NCBI GenBank assembly: GCA_015272325.1
Contig: JACYLU010000025.1
Coordinates: 34,260-98,259 of the forward strand
Origin: Synechococcales cyanobacterium C42_A2020_086
Lineage (GTDB): Bacteria > Cyanobacteriota > Cyanobacteriia > Elainellales > Elainellaceae
Reading direction: 5' to 3'
Length of the DNA stretch: 64,000 nt
Shown: positions 26,606 to 35,213 of the stretch, piece after piece
Layout: each line of letters begins with the position of its first letter
Position numbering within the stretch: position 1 is the stretch's first letter
Position numbers and translations under genes: made by a program
The notes under the pieces: generated by a model
Told to the model about the DNA's origin: nothing
Databases searched by the model: none
Seen by the model: the letters and a program-made list of their open reading frames with translations, nothing else

Positions 26606-29600
26606 CTACTGATCAACTCCTTCAATTGGTGCAAACCCCTGCCGCTGCACATTTTCCGTAATCGTGCGAGGTTCTAGGAATTGCAGCAGATAATCTGGGC
26701 CACCCGCTTTCGAGCCAACCCCCGATAGCTTGAAGCCACCAAAGGGCTGCCGCGCCACGATTGCTCCGGTAATGTGGCGGTTGATATACAGATTGCCCAC
26801 CTCAAAACCCGCCTCTGCCTGAGCAATATGTGACGGCGTCCGCGAGTACAGACCGCCAGTGAGGGCAAAGTTGGTGCTGTTGGCTATCTCCAGCGCCTCT
26901 GGGAAGCTACTAGCCTTCATGACTGCCAACACGGGACCGAAAATCTCCTCCTGAGCAATCCGGGCGGTAGGGGCGACGTCTGTGAAGATCACCGGTCCCA
27001 CGAAATAGCCCACTTCCGGAGCCGGCATTTGCAGGGCCAGGGTTGCTTCGGTCTTTCCGATCTCAATGTACTCACAAATCCGCTGCTGCGCGTTGGCGTC
27101 AATGACCGGACCCACCTGCGTACTCGGCAGCTCGGCTTTGCCCACGTTCAGCGAGCGGGTGGCCTCAATCAGTCGGTTCACAAAGGTCTCATAGATCGGC
27201 TCCAGCACAATTACCCGCGAGCAGGCGGAACATTTCTGCCCGCTGTAGCCAAAGGCCGAGTAGACCACACCCTGTACGGCTTGATCGAGATCGGCACTTT
27301 CATCCACAATAATGGCGTTTTTGCCGCCCATTTCGGCAATCACCCGCTTCAGGTGTTTTTGTCCAGGTTGGAGGTCAGCGGCATCGCGGTAGATGCGGCA
27401 GCCCACTTCCTGAGAGCCGGTGAAGGTGATCATATGCACATCTCGGTGCTTCACCATGTAGGAGCCAACGCTCGACCCTCGACAGGGCACATACTGAAAG
27501 ACACCCTTCGGCAAGCCTGCCTCCTGCAAAATTTCTGCCAGCTTCGCCGCAATCACCGACGATACTTCGGCTGGCTTCAGCAGCGTACAGTTGCCCGCCA
27601 CTAGCGACGCCACCGTCATGCCTGTGGGAATCGCTAAAGGGAAGTTCCAAGGAGAAATAACTAAGGAAATGCCGCGCGGCTGATAGTGATAGCGGTTGGT
27701 TTCGCCGGGCAGATTATACTGTACGCCATTCTCTAGCCGCTCCATTTCGTCGGCGTAGTAGCGGCAAAAGTCAATCGCTTCCGACACTTCCGGGTCAGCC
27801 TGCCCTAACGCTTTGCCGGTTTCCAGCACCATCCAGGCGGAGAGTTCAGCTCGGCGCTGCTCCATCAAGTCGGCGGCGCGACGCAAAAGGTTGGCTCGTT
27901 CCTTGGCGGGTGTGTTCTTCCAGCCCGGAAAAGCTGCCTTGGCCGCCTGAATTGCCTGCTCCGCCTGCTCGCTGCTCAGTAACCCAACTCGCCCAATCAC
28001 TTCACTGGGATCTGACGGGTTCAAGGAGTCGAAGTGCTCCAGCGTGTTCACCCGCTCGCCGTTGACAATCGGCAGGTAGGTTTGCCCGAGCTGCTGTCGC
28101 ACGGCTTGGAGAGCGGCAATCGCCCGATCCCGCTGCTCGGCAATGGCATAGTCGGTATCGGCGGCATTGTGGAACAGAGCATGGCTCGGCAGGATGTCGC
28201 TGGCAACGGCGGTCTGTTGGTCTTCCGGTTGGATTGTCGGCACTGCCAGCAGCTCTTCAATCGGACGTTCCTCCAGGTTTTGCCGCAAAAAGGAGGTGTT
28301 GGCAGTGTTTTCTAGCAGACGCCGAATCAAATACGCCATGCCGGGAATCAATTCCCCGTAGGGGCAGTAGACGCGCACCCGGAAGCCTTGCTCCACCAAC
28401 GCTTTCGCCAGTTTATCCGCCATGCCGTAGAGCACCTGTAGCTCGATGCGCCGCTGGGGAATGTTTAGCTCACGGGCAATGGCAATGGCATGGGCTTGAG
28501 AGCGGACGTTGTGGCTGCCGATTGCCGCATAGAGATGCTCGTGATTTTCTAGCAAAAGCCGCGTCATTCGCTCGAAGTTGGCGTCGGTGGATTCTTTGTG
28601 GGCAAACACCGGCACTATCCAATCCCGCTGGGCCGCTTTGATTGTTTCTTGGTCCCAGTAGGCTCCTTTCACCAAGCGCACCGTCACGGGCTGGCCGCGC
28701 TCCTGTGCCCAGTCGATTAAATCTTTCAAATCGGTATAAGAGTCGCGCAGGTAGGCTTGCAACGTGACGCCAATATCCGTGCGCTGCCGAAATTCTGGCT
28801 CCAGCAGCAGCTTCTTTAGAATCGCCAGCGTCAGATCTTTGTACTGGTACTGCTCCATATCAAAATGGACGGCCGCTCCCAATTCGCCTGCTCGCCGCAG
28901 CAATGTCCGGATTCGTTCGCTGACCCGCTGCTCGCTGCCCTCTGGGTCCAACGGATCAAACTGCGAATAGAAGGCCGTCAGCTTTACCGACACCTGTACG
29001 TTTGGAATTGGCTGACCGTCTGCTTGATCGATTAACTCCACCGTTGACCAGCGTTGCGCCGCACTTGTCAACTGCTGCATCAAATCTAGATAGCGATCGA
29101 GATACGACTGAGCCTCCGCTTCTGTGATCACCGCTTCACCGAGCAAATCCACGGTAAAGGCCATTTTCTGTTTCCGCAGCTGTTCGATTGTTTTGATCAC
29201 CTGCTGGATGTTCTCGCCGGCAATGTACTTGTGGGCCAGGGTTTCTACTGCGCCCGACACCGTAGTCGCCGCTAGCTGACCGGGCATCGAGTCGGGGTTA
29301 GCAAAGTTGAGCATTCCCTTCAGGGCACTCGGCAGCTCCACGCTCGGATCGCCCAAATATTCCTGCATGTGGCGCGCAATTTCGGCCTTGCTGTGCAGTG
29401 CTGGCAAACAGTCAATAAAGCGAAACATCTGTACCCGCAAACCGGGGTTGCTCATCGTCCAAGCCAGCAGCTTGTCATCCCAGCGCATCTGATCGCGCAT
29501 CTGGGCAAAGAAATTGCGATTTTCCCGTGTAGCGTGAAGCAGTTGCCGAGCAATCGCCTGGGTTTGCGTTTCGTAGCGATGATCAATAACCTGTTGAGTT

Positions 29601-29611
29601 GGTACGACCAC
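26606..29611 (-). CDS. putA: bifunctional proline dehydrogenase / glutamate-semialdehyde dehydrogenase
   Basis: Two-step oxidation of proline to glutamate in one 1001-residue protein. Residues about 120-460 are the FAD-dependent proline dehydrogenase barrel (VQVSVKLTAFYSQFDP, FDMEQYQYKDLTL, QPVTVRLVKGAYWD, YCPYGELIPGMAYLIRRLLENTANTSF region). From about 510 comes the NAD-dependent aldehyde dehydrogenase: SPWNFPLAIPTGM, FTGSQEVG, MGGKNAIIVD and the catalytic Cys794 in GQKCSACSR. There is no N-terminal ribbon-helix-helix, so it does not act as the DNA-binding PutA of enterobacteria. GTG start with GAGGGTG upstream; no in-frame ATG fits. Convergent with glgB. Confidence 0.94.
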   Translation of the reverse strand: MVVPTQQVIDHRYETQTQAIARQLLHATRENRNFFAQMRDQMRWDDKLLAWTMSNPGLRVQMFRFIDCLPALHSKAEIARHMQEYLGDPSVELPSALKGMLNFANPDSMPGQLAATTVSGAVETLAHKYIAGENIQQVIKTIEQLRKQKMAFTVDLLGEAVITEAEAQSYLDRYLDLMQQLTSAAQRWSTVELIDQADGQPIPNVQVSVKLTAFYSQFDPLDPEGSEQRVSERIRTLLRRAGELGAAVHFDMEQYQYKDLTLAILKKLLLEPEFRQRTDIGVTLQAYLRDSYTDLKDLIDWAQERGQPVTVRLVKGAYWDQETIKAAQRDWIVPVFAHKESTDANFERMTRLLLENHEHLYAAIGSHNVRSQAHAIAIARELNIPQRRIELQVLYGMADKLAKALVEQGFRVRVYCPYGELIPGMAYLIRRLLENTANTSFLRQNLEERPIEELLAVPTIQPEDQQTAVASDILPSHALFHNAADTDYAIAEQRDRAIAALQAVRQQLGQTYLPIVNGERVNTLEHFDSLNPSDPSEVIGRVGLLSSEQAEQAIQAAKAAFPGWKNTPAKERANLLRRAADLMEQRRAELSAWMVLETGKALGQADPEVSEAIDFCRYYADEMERLENGVQYNLPGETNRYHYQPRGISLVISPWNFPLAIPTGMTVASLVAGNCTLLKPAEVSSVIAAKLAEILQEAGLPKGVFQYVPCRGSSVGSYMVKHRDVHMITFTGSQEVGCRIYRDAADLQPGQKHLKRVIAEMGGKNAIIVDESADLDQAVQGVVYSAFGYSGQKCSACSRVIVLEPIYETFVNRLIEATRSLNVGKAELPSTQVGPVIDANAQQRICEYIEIGKTEATLALQMPAPEVGYFVGPVIFTDVAPTARIAQEEIFGPVLAVMKASSFPEALEIANSTNFALTGGLYSRTPSHIAQAEAGFEVGNLYINRHITGAIVARQPFGGFKLSGVGSKAGGPDYLLQFLEPRTITENVQRQGFAPIEGVDQ

Positions 29612-29800
29612 AGTAATTCACCCTCATGAATTCAGCGTATGCAAAGCCGGGCAGAACGACCGAGGAGCTAAATATTGATGAAGCTCAAACCCGTTCAGAG
29701 CGTCTGAGGTTTGCGTTGGTTTTGCGTGTTCAATGCTTCTTCTATTGTCGAGGCTGACGGAGCAATTGACATCGCCAAGTAGATGGAGGAATCCTGACTT

Positions 29801-29905
29801 ATGCCCGGACTTAGACCTGCTCTCACTTCCCGCTGGTGGAACTCGCCCTTCGGCTCCAAGAGGACGAATTATTTCTTCAACGGCCTGATCACCTGCGGCA
29901 TTTAA
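29801..29905 (+). CDS. candidate 34-residue small protein
   Basis: Tentative. A frame of 34 codons starts at an ATG with GATGGAGGA about eight bases upstream, a good ribosome site, and ends six bases before the stop of the convergent methyltransferase gene. The product is basic and aromatic-rich in the middle (SRWWNSPFGSKRTNYFF). I recognise no family. It may be a real small gene or chance in the 299-bp gap between putA and the methyltransferase. Confidence 0.25.
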   Translation: MPGLRPALTSRWWNSPFGSKRTNYFFNGLITCGI

Positions 29906-29910
29906 GCCCC

Positions 29911-30636
29911 CTATCCCAACTTCACCTTATAGAGCTGAAATAGTTCTCCTGGCTGCTGCTTCAACACCTTTCCGCCCTGCGCCTGCACCAGTTTTTGCCA
30001 GTTTGCTAGCGGCTCTAGAAACACTTCCGCGCCTAGGTAGGTTTCCAGAATCGCCCAGTTTTCCGCCAGCTCCGCGTCGGGGTTAATCACGTCAAACACA
30101 AACACTCCGTCGGGCTTGAGAACCCGCTTCACGGCGGTGAACACCTCCTGCCAGTAAGCAATCGGGTAGTAGCAGCTCACTCCCGTGGCAATCACCAAAT
30201 CAAATTGAGCTGGGTCATAGTTCAGCTCATGGGCCGCCCCCAACTGAACGCCGCGAAACAGTTTAGAGTTGAGCTGAGAGCCGCGAGCATTCAGCGTGTC
30301 CCGCACCACGACGCTGATATCCTGCCCGTAGTAAAGCGCATCCCAGTCGCGCCACGGGTAGATCAAAAAGCTGACGCCACAGCCGATATCGAGACAGCGC
30401 TGCTGCTTTTTCGGTTGAGCCACTTCCCAGAAGGGCGACACTAGCCGACCGCTCAGCAGCCCCGCCCGCCATTCCTGGTAAATCGGCATTGCCTCGACCT
30501 CCGGCGGCAGCTCGAAGGCATCGCGGCGATACTCCTTGTTAAACCGCAAAGCGACCGCATCGATCCGGGGTTGCCAGCTCGGTGGACGGTCGCCTAAAAC
30601 GCTTGACAAATCAGGTGAAAAACGCTCTTTAGCCAT
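29911..30636 (-). CDS. class I SAM-dependent methyltransferase
   Basis: 241 residues. The SAM-binding motif I is CLDIGCGVSFLIYPW (about 81-95), motif II is YYGQDIS, and the later region has FDLVIATGVSCYYP (motif IV) and VLKPDGVFVFDVINP. The N-terminal 70 residues are helical and lack a recognised domain. Substrate unknown. It starts at ATG in an apparently single gene, oriented like putA but separated by 299 bp. Downstream of its start is the convergent-strand gap with a possible small gene. Confidence 0.8.
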   Translation of the reverse strand: MAKERFSPDLSSVLGDRPPSWQPRIDAVALRFNKEYRRDAFELPPEVEAMPIYQEWRAGLLSGRLVSPFWEVAQPKKQQRCLDIGCGVSFLIYPWRDWDALYYGQDISVVVRDTLNARGSQLNSKLFRGVQLGAAHELNYDPAQFDLVIATGVSCYYPIAYWQEVFTAVKRVLKPDGVFVFDVINPDAELAENWAILETYLGAEVFLEPLANWQKLVQAQGGKVLKQQPGELFQLYKVKLG

Positions 30637-30737
30637 AGGAAGCCACAGAAGTTACGAATGCAGGTGCACTGCAAACTGGGTAAACCTCTATTTTGCGGCA
30701 TCCTGTTCCCTTTGGCCGGGGTTCGTCTTCGTTGGCC

Positions 30738-30917
30738 TTAGCCCCGCAACGCCCGACTGAAGTTTTGGCGGTAGGACTTAGAAAGCAAGAAAACTGGCCA
30801 CAGCAGCGCCAAGTAAACCCGCCCGTGGCTAAAGTTAGTGCGGTGGAAACCCCTCCAGAATTTCCAAACGCCGCCTAAGTAGACAATCAGTGCGGCGAAA
30901 AGGAGCAACTCGAGCAT
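30738..30917 (-). CDS. 59-residue conserved-looking membrane protein
   Basis: Too short for most gene finders. ATG at 30917 is preceded by GGGAGG nine bases upstream, a near-perfect ribosome site. The product has one long hydrophobic N-terminal segment (LELLLFAALIVYLGGVWKF), an Arg/His-rich loop (RGFHRTNFSHGRVY), a second hydrophobic stretch (LALLWPVFLLS), and a basic tail (KSYRQNFSRALRG). I believe similar small proteins occur across cyanobacteria, but I cannot name the family. Topology suggests two membrane segments joined by a basic loop. It sits alone on the minus strand, 101 bp upstream of the methyltransferase start; co-transcription is possible. Confidence 0.7.
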   Translation of the reverse strand: MLELLLFAALIVYLGGVWKFWRGFHRTNFSHGRVYLALLWPVFLLSKSYRQNFSRALRG

Positions 30918-31377
30918 GAACCGAAACCTCCCATGACGTTGAAGTTGAATCAGAAATCAACCGAGGTGAATCAGTGCATAAAACAAACAGATACTAGTTC
31001 ACCCAGACTAGCTTTAATCAGAATGCCCAAACCAGGACACAGTGCTGCTTTAACCCAAAGCTAAAGCTTTTCTTCAAGTGTAGAGTAGCCCACCAAACTC
31101 CTGCTACAAGTCAAAGTAAGGTTGAAGAACTACATGCATTTCATCCTGAGTGCCGACGCATTTCAGACCTATTTCAACCGTTTCCCTTCATTTTCAGTAC
31201 GCTGAAGAAGGCACTAATCATCGCTTCAGTGTAACAAATCGTAACTTCGTTTTAAGGAGCGATACGTCTCTAGGGAGATCGGGTTGACAACCCCCTTTAT
31301 AAGAGACTAAAGCCAGATAATAACAGCCTGATCGAGTCGGGGCTGTCTCGCGAACGAGCGGAGAGCAAGGAGGAATT
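30918..31377. other. 460-bp divergent spacer
   Basis: Between the 59-residue protein and the nucleotidyltransferase gene. No gene or RNA recognised. GGGTTGACAACCC (31282-31294) is a short inverted repeat containing a TTGACA; TATAAG follows only eight bases later, too close for a standard promoter, so the promoter is unresolved. GAGCAAGGAGGAATT provides a strong ribosome site for the next gene. Confidence 0.5.
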
Positions 31378-33939
31378 ATGAGAGCAGTGTTGATGGCCGG
31401 TGGGTCTGGCACACGGTTGCGACCCCTCACCTGTGACCTACCCAAACCGATGGTGCCCATTCTGAATCGTCCCATCGCGCAGCACATCATCAACCTGCTC
31501 AAGCGCCACCGAATCACCGAAGTGATCGCCACACTGCACTACCTGCCCGACGTTATGCGGGATTACTTCCAGGATGGTCACGATTTCGGCGTTCAGATGA
31601 CCTACGCTGTCGAAGAAGACCAGCCTCTGGGCACGGCCGGCTGCGTTAAAAATGTCGCGGAACTGCTCGACGATACCTTTCTCGTGATCAGCGGCGACTG
31701 CATCACAGATTTTGACCTCAGCGCTGCCATTCGCTTCCACAAAGAGCGGCAGGCGAAGGCCACCCTCGTCCTTGCTAGCGTCCCCAATCCAATCGAGTTT
31801 GGCGTCGTGATTACCGACGAAAACCAGCGGATCAAGCGATTCCTGGAAAAGCCCTCGAGCAGCGAGATTTTTTCGGATACTGTCAACACCGGCACCTATA
31901 TTTTGGAACCGGAGGTTTTGAACTACCTGCCTGCTAACCAAGAAGCTGATTTCTCGAAGGACCTGTTTCCGCTGCTGCTGGAAAAAGACGAGCCAATGTA
32001 TGGCTACGTGGCGCAGGGCTACTGGTGCGATGTTGGGCACCTCGACGCTTACCGAGAAGCACAGTATGCTGCCCTCTATCAGCGGGTGAAGCTGGAGTTC
32101 GACTATATTGAGCGCTCGCCAGGGCTGTGGGTGGGGCAGAACACCTACATCGACCCCTCAGCCCACATCGATACACCGGTCTTGATTGGCAGCAACTGTC
32201 GGATCGGGGCGCGGGCCCAAATTACTGCTGGCACTGTCATGGGCGATAACGTGGTGGTGGGTGCCGATGCCGATCTCAAACGACCGATCATCTGGAATGG
32301 GGTGATTGTCGGCGATGAAGCTCATCTGCGGGCCTGTATTGCTGCTCGCGGCACCCGCATCGATCGTCGTGCCCATGTCTTGGAAGGAGCAGTTGTGGGT
32401 TCCCTGTCTACCGTAGGCGAAGAAGCGCAGATTAGCCCGAATGTGCGGGTCTGGCCAAGCAAGAAGATCGAGCCGGGCGCGACCCTGAACATGAACCTGA
32501 TCTGGGGACATGCGGCTCATCGCAACCTGTTTGGGCTGCGGGGTGTGTCTGGACTAGCGAACGTTGATATTACCCCAGAATTCGCTGTGCGGCTAGGTGC
32601 GGCCTATGGCTCGACTCTGAAACCCCATGCCCATGTTGCTGTCTCACGGGACCAGCGGGCCATTTCTCGCATGGTGTCGCGGTCGCTGATTGCTGGACTG
32701 ATGTCGGTGGGCGTCAATGTTAAAAACCTGGAAGCGACAGCCATTCCGGTGGCACGTACAGCAGCACCCACGTTGGCTGTGGCCGGCGGTGTGCATGTGC
32801 GGGTTCATCCGGAGCGCCCCGACCATATTTTGATTGAGTTCTTTGACTCTAAGGGTATCAATCTCTCGAAAGGCCGCGAGAAAAAGATCGAAGGGGCTTA
32901 CTTCAAAGAAGATTTTCGTCGCGCCCAGATCCAGGAAATCGGCAATGTCGTGAATATCTCCCAAGCCATTGAGATCTACAGCGCCAGCTTCGAGCGCCAC
33001 CTAAACGGCGACGTGATCCGCAGCAGCAATTCTAAAGTGGTGATTGATTACGTCTATGCTGTCTCAGGAGCGGTGCTGCCGCTGATTCTCGGCAAATTTG
33101 GCTGCGATGCCGTGGTGCTGAACGCCAGCCTCAGCCAAACTATTCCCTCGGTGTCGGATCGGGAGGCGCTGCTCAGTCAGCTAGGTCATGTGGTGGAAGC
33201 TCTGAAGGCGAATTTGGGAGTGCAGGTATCGGCGAACGGCGAGCAGCTGATCCTAGTCGATGAGTCGGGCAGCGCAATTCGCGGCGAAATGCTGACGGCA
33301 CTGATGGTGCACATGATCCTCACTGATCATCCGCGCGGTACGGTAGTGGTGCCGGTAAATGCCTCCAGCGTTGTCGAGCAGATTGCCCGCCGCCATGACG
33401 GTAAGGTGATTCGCACGAAGGCCAACCCCACGGCACTGATGGAAGCTTGCCACACCAACCCCAATGTCGTGTTGGGCGGTAGCGGCGAGATGGGCTTTAT
33501 CTTCCCACAGCTCCACCCTGGCTTTGACGCCATGTTCTGCATTGCTAAGCTAATCGAGCTATTGTCGCTACAGCAGCGCGATGGCTACGGCAATACCCCT
33601 CGCACTCTCGGGCAGATTCGCGCAGAATTGCCTCGTGTCTCCCACCGCACCCTCACTGTGCGTTGCCCCTGGGCGGTCAAAGGTGCCTTGATGCGCCATC
33701 TCGTGGAAACCCATCCACCCGAGAATCTCGATCTCACTGATGGTGTCAAGATTTTCAACGCCCATCACGATAGCTGGGTGCTGGTGCTGCCCGATGCCGG
33801 TGAACCCCTCGTCCACCTCTATGCCGACAGCCAGAATCGCGGCTGGGTGGATGAAACCCTGCGCGAGTACCGCACTTATGTCCAGGAGTTTGTCGATCGC
33901 GACCACGGAGCTGAAAGCGCTCAAGAGGAAACCGAGTAG
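31378..33939 (+). CDS. mannose-1-phosphate guanylyltransferase-like fusion with degenerate phosphomannomutase domain
   Basis: 853 residues. An N-terminal nucleotidyltransferase (about 1-235) has [19 protein letters not shown], the activating loop, and [12 protein letters not shown], the metal/substrate Asp. A left-handed beta-helix of hexapeptide repeats follows (about 250-370; [25 protein letters not shown]). The rest resembles a phosphohexomutase, but the phosphoserine loop (normally TASHNP) and the DGDADR metal loop are absent; only a GSGEMGF sugar loop is partly kept. So it probably makes an NDP-sugar, GDP-mannose being a guess, while the mutase part looks inactive. Such fusions are common in cyanobacteria and serve cell-surface polysaccharides. 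Strong AGGAGG before the ATG. Confidence 0.85.
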   Translation: MRAVLMAGGSGTRLRPLTCDLPKPMVPILNRPIAQHIINLLKRHRITEVIATLHYLPDVMRDYFQDGHDFGVQMTYAVEEDQPLGTAGCVKNVAELLDDTFLVISGDCITDFDLSAAIRFHKERQAKATLVLASVPNPIEFGVVITDENQRIKRFLEKPSSSEIFSDTVNTGTYILEPEVLNYLPANQEADFSKDLFPLLLEKDEPMYGYVAQGYWCDVGHLDAYREAQYAALYQRVKLEFDYIERSPGLWVGQNTYIDPSAHIDTPVLIGSNCRIGARAQITAGTVMGDNVVVGADADLKRPIIWNGVIVGDEAHLRACIAARGTRIDRRAHVLEGAVVGSLSTVGEEAQISPNVRVWPSKKIEPGATLNMNLIWGHAAHRNLFGLRGVSGLANVDITPEFAVRLGAAYGSTLKPHAHVAVSRDQRAISRMVSRSLIAGLMSVGVNVKNLEATAIPVARTAAPTLAVAGGVHVRVHPERPDHILIEFFDSKGINLSKGREKKIEGAYFKEDFRRAQIQEIGNVVNISQAIEIYSASFERHLNGDVIRSSNSKVVIDYVYAVSGAVLPLILGKFGCDAVVLNASLSQTIPSVSDREALLSQLGHVVEALKANLGVQVSANGEQLILVDESGSAIRGEMLTALMVHMILTDHPRGTVVVPVNASSVVEQIARRHDGKVIRTKANPTALMEACHTNPNVVLGGSGEMGFIFPQLHPGFDAMFCIAKLIELLSLQQRDGYGNTPRTLGQIRAELPRVSHRTLTVRCPWAVKGALMRHLVETHPPENLDLTDGVKIFNAHHDSWVLVLPDAGEPLVHLYADSQNRGWVDETLREYRTYVQEFVDRDHGAESAQEETE

Positions 33940-34150
33940 ATCAGCCGAGGATCTCGATCGTCAACCAGTTGAGCCGCTCTCCCCCTTGTCTGCGTTTCCT
34001 TGCCTGTGTTTCCTTACGTCTTTACTCCTGCCCCCTGTCGATTCTTAGAAGTTTGAATTACAGTTAAAGAACGATATTTTGGTAATACATTTGTACGGCA
34101 CGAACCGATAGGAGATATCGGACATCACGGCAATAACGGAGATAACTAGG

Positions 34151-34663
34151 ATGAACAACTGCATTCTGATGGCGGAGATTGTGCAAGACCCAGAACTGCG
34201 CTACACGCCCGACAACCAAACGCCCATTGCCGAAATGTGGGTGCAGTTTCCTGGACTGCGCGAGGAAGACCCCCCCGCCAAGCTGAAAGCCGTAGGCTGG
34301 GGCAATCTGGCCCAAGAGATCCAGCAAAACTATCATCAGGGCGAGCAGGTAATCCTGGAAGGACGATTGCACATGATCACGTTCGATCGCCCCGAAGGGT
34401 TCAAGGAAAAGCGAGCTGAACTCACCGTGCAGCGTATTCATCGCTTAGGAGCCACTGGCACCCTCACCACCGCTACCGCAATGCCCACGGCTGCTCCAAT
34501 GCCTTCGGTTAGCTCAACCAGCCCCACCGCCGGCGAAACCACTCCCAAAACCAAGCCCGCCAAAGCCCCCACTGCTGTTAAGCCCGCGCCTCAGCCGAAG
34601 GTACCTGCCTACTCTGCCCCACCGGCTGCTGACCCCACCGACTACGACGACATTCCGTTCTAA
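34151..34663 (+). CDS. ssb: single-stranded DNA-binding protein
   Basis: OB-fold DNA-binding protein of 170 residues acting in replication and repair. The N-terminal 105 residues form the OB domain (ILMAEIVQDPELRYTPDN, AEMWVQF, KAVGWGNLAQEI, VILEGRLHM). A long Pro/Ala/Thr-rich linker leads to the acidic C-terminal tail DYDDIPF, the interaction tip typical of bacterial SSB. The OB domain is somewhat divergent from the enterobacterial form. The start is ATG with CTAGG three bases before it. No LexA box was recognised upstream. Confidence 0.9.
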   Translation: MNNCILMAEIVQDPELRYTPDNQTPIAEMWVQFPGLREEDPPAKLKAVGWGNLAQEIQQNYHQGEQVILEGRLHMITFDRPEGFKEKRAELTVQRIHRLGATGTLTTATAMPTAAPMPSVSSTSPTAGETTPKTKPAKAPTAVKPAPQPKVPAYSAPPAADPTDYDDIPF

Positions 34664-35213
34664 GGATTCTCAGATAGTCCCAAAGTCCGGTAGTCGGGTC
34701 TGTCTCGGGCGTGAGTTTAATGCCACAATGCTCTGCTGTTCAGCCATTTAGGAGGCGCGAAGGTTCGCGTCTCGTTGGTGTGTTTAGTTAGAGGGGAAGC
34801 GGATCAAGGCGAGCCGTGTCCATTAGCAAATCGCAAAAATGAGTGGGATAAGTTGGGACTTTATGATGAGTCCAATCGAGGTTGAAATCCCTGAAAATCC
34901 CTGAAGAAGTGTTGATCAGTCTCAAGAAGCGCCAGTAACCCTCGCGCGCGAACTACCACTGCTCGCAGCTATCAAGTTATTTTTATTTATTTTTATTTCA
35001 TTTGAATTGGGCAAGCTGTCTTCTGGTCGAGCGGCGCAATTGGCTGGACTATCGTGGGTCAAATTTTTAATGTCCCTTCTCCAATCCTAGGGTAGTATTA
35101 TCTTCTCGTACGCATTCAACTACTATCGGTAGCGTTATCCCTGAGAGCAGACGAGAGCGCTGCGCTACCGTAGAAGCAATGGCAGAACAGCAAGCAACAG
35201 TTAAGGACTCATC
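34664..35213. other. 550-bp spacer upstream of nrdJ
   Basis: I looked for a cobalamin riboswitch, as the next enzyme needs adenosylcobalamin, and saw none of its conserved core. A small perfect inverted repeat CGCGAAGGTTCGCG lies near 34758. A 10-bp tandem (34885-34904) and an A/T-rich block TTTTATTTATTTTTATTT (near 34981) are present. No gene. Confidence 0.5.
34885..34904. repeat. 10-bp perfect tandem duplication
   Basis: AAATCCCTGA twice, directly adjacent. Confidence 0.82.

Noticed and set aside
31284..31303. TTGACA / TATAAG promoter before the nucleotidyltransferase
   Set aside because: The gap is only eight bases, too short for a sigma-70-type promoter.
34664..35213. Cobalamin riboswitch upstream of the B12-dependent reductase
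   Set aside because: None of the conserved B12-box or core pairings was visible in the 550-bp spacer.
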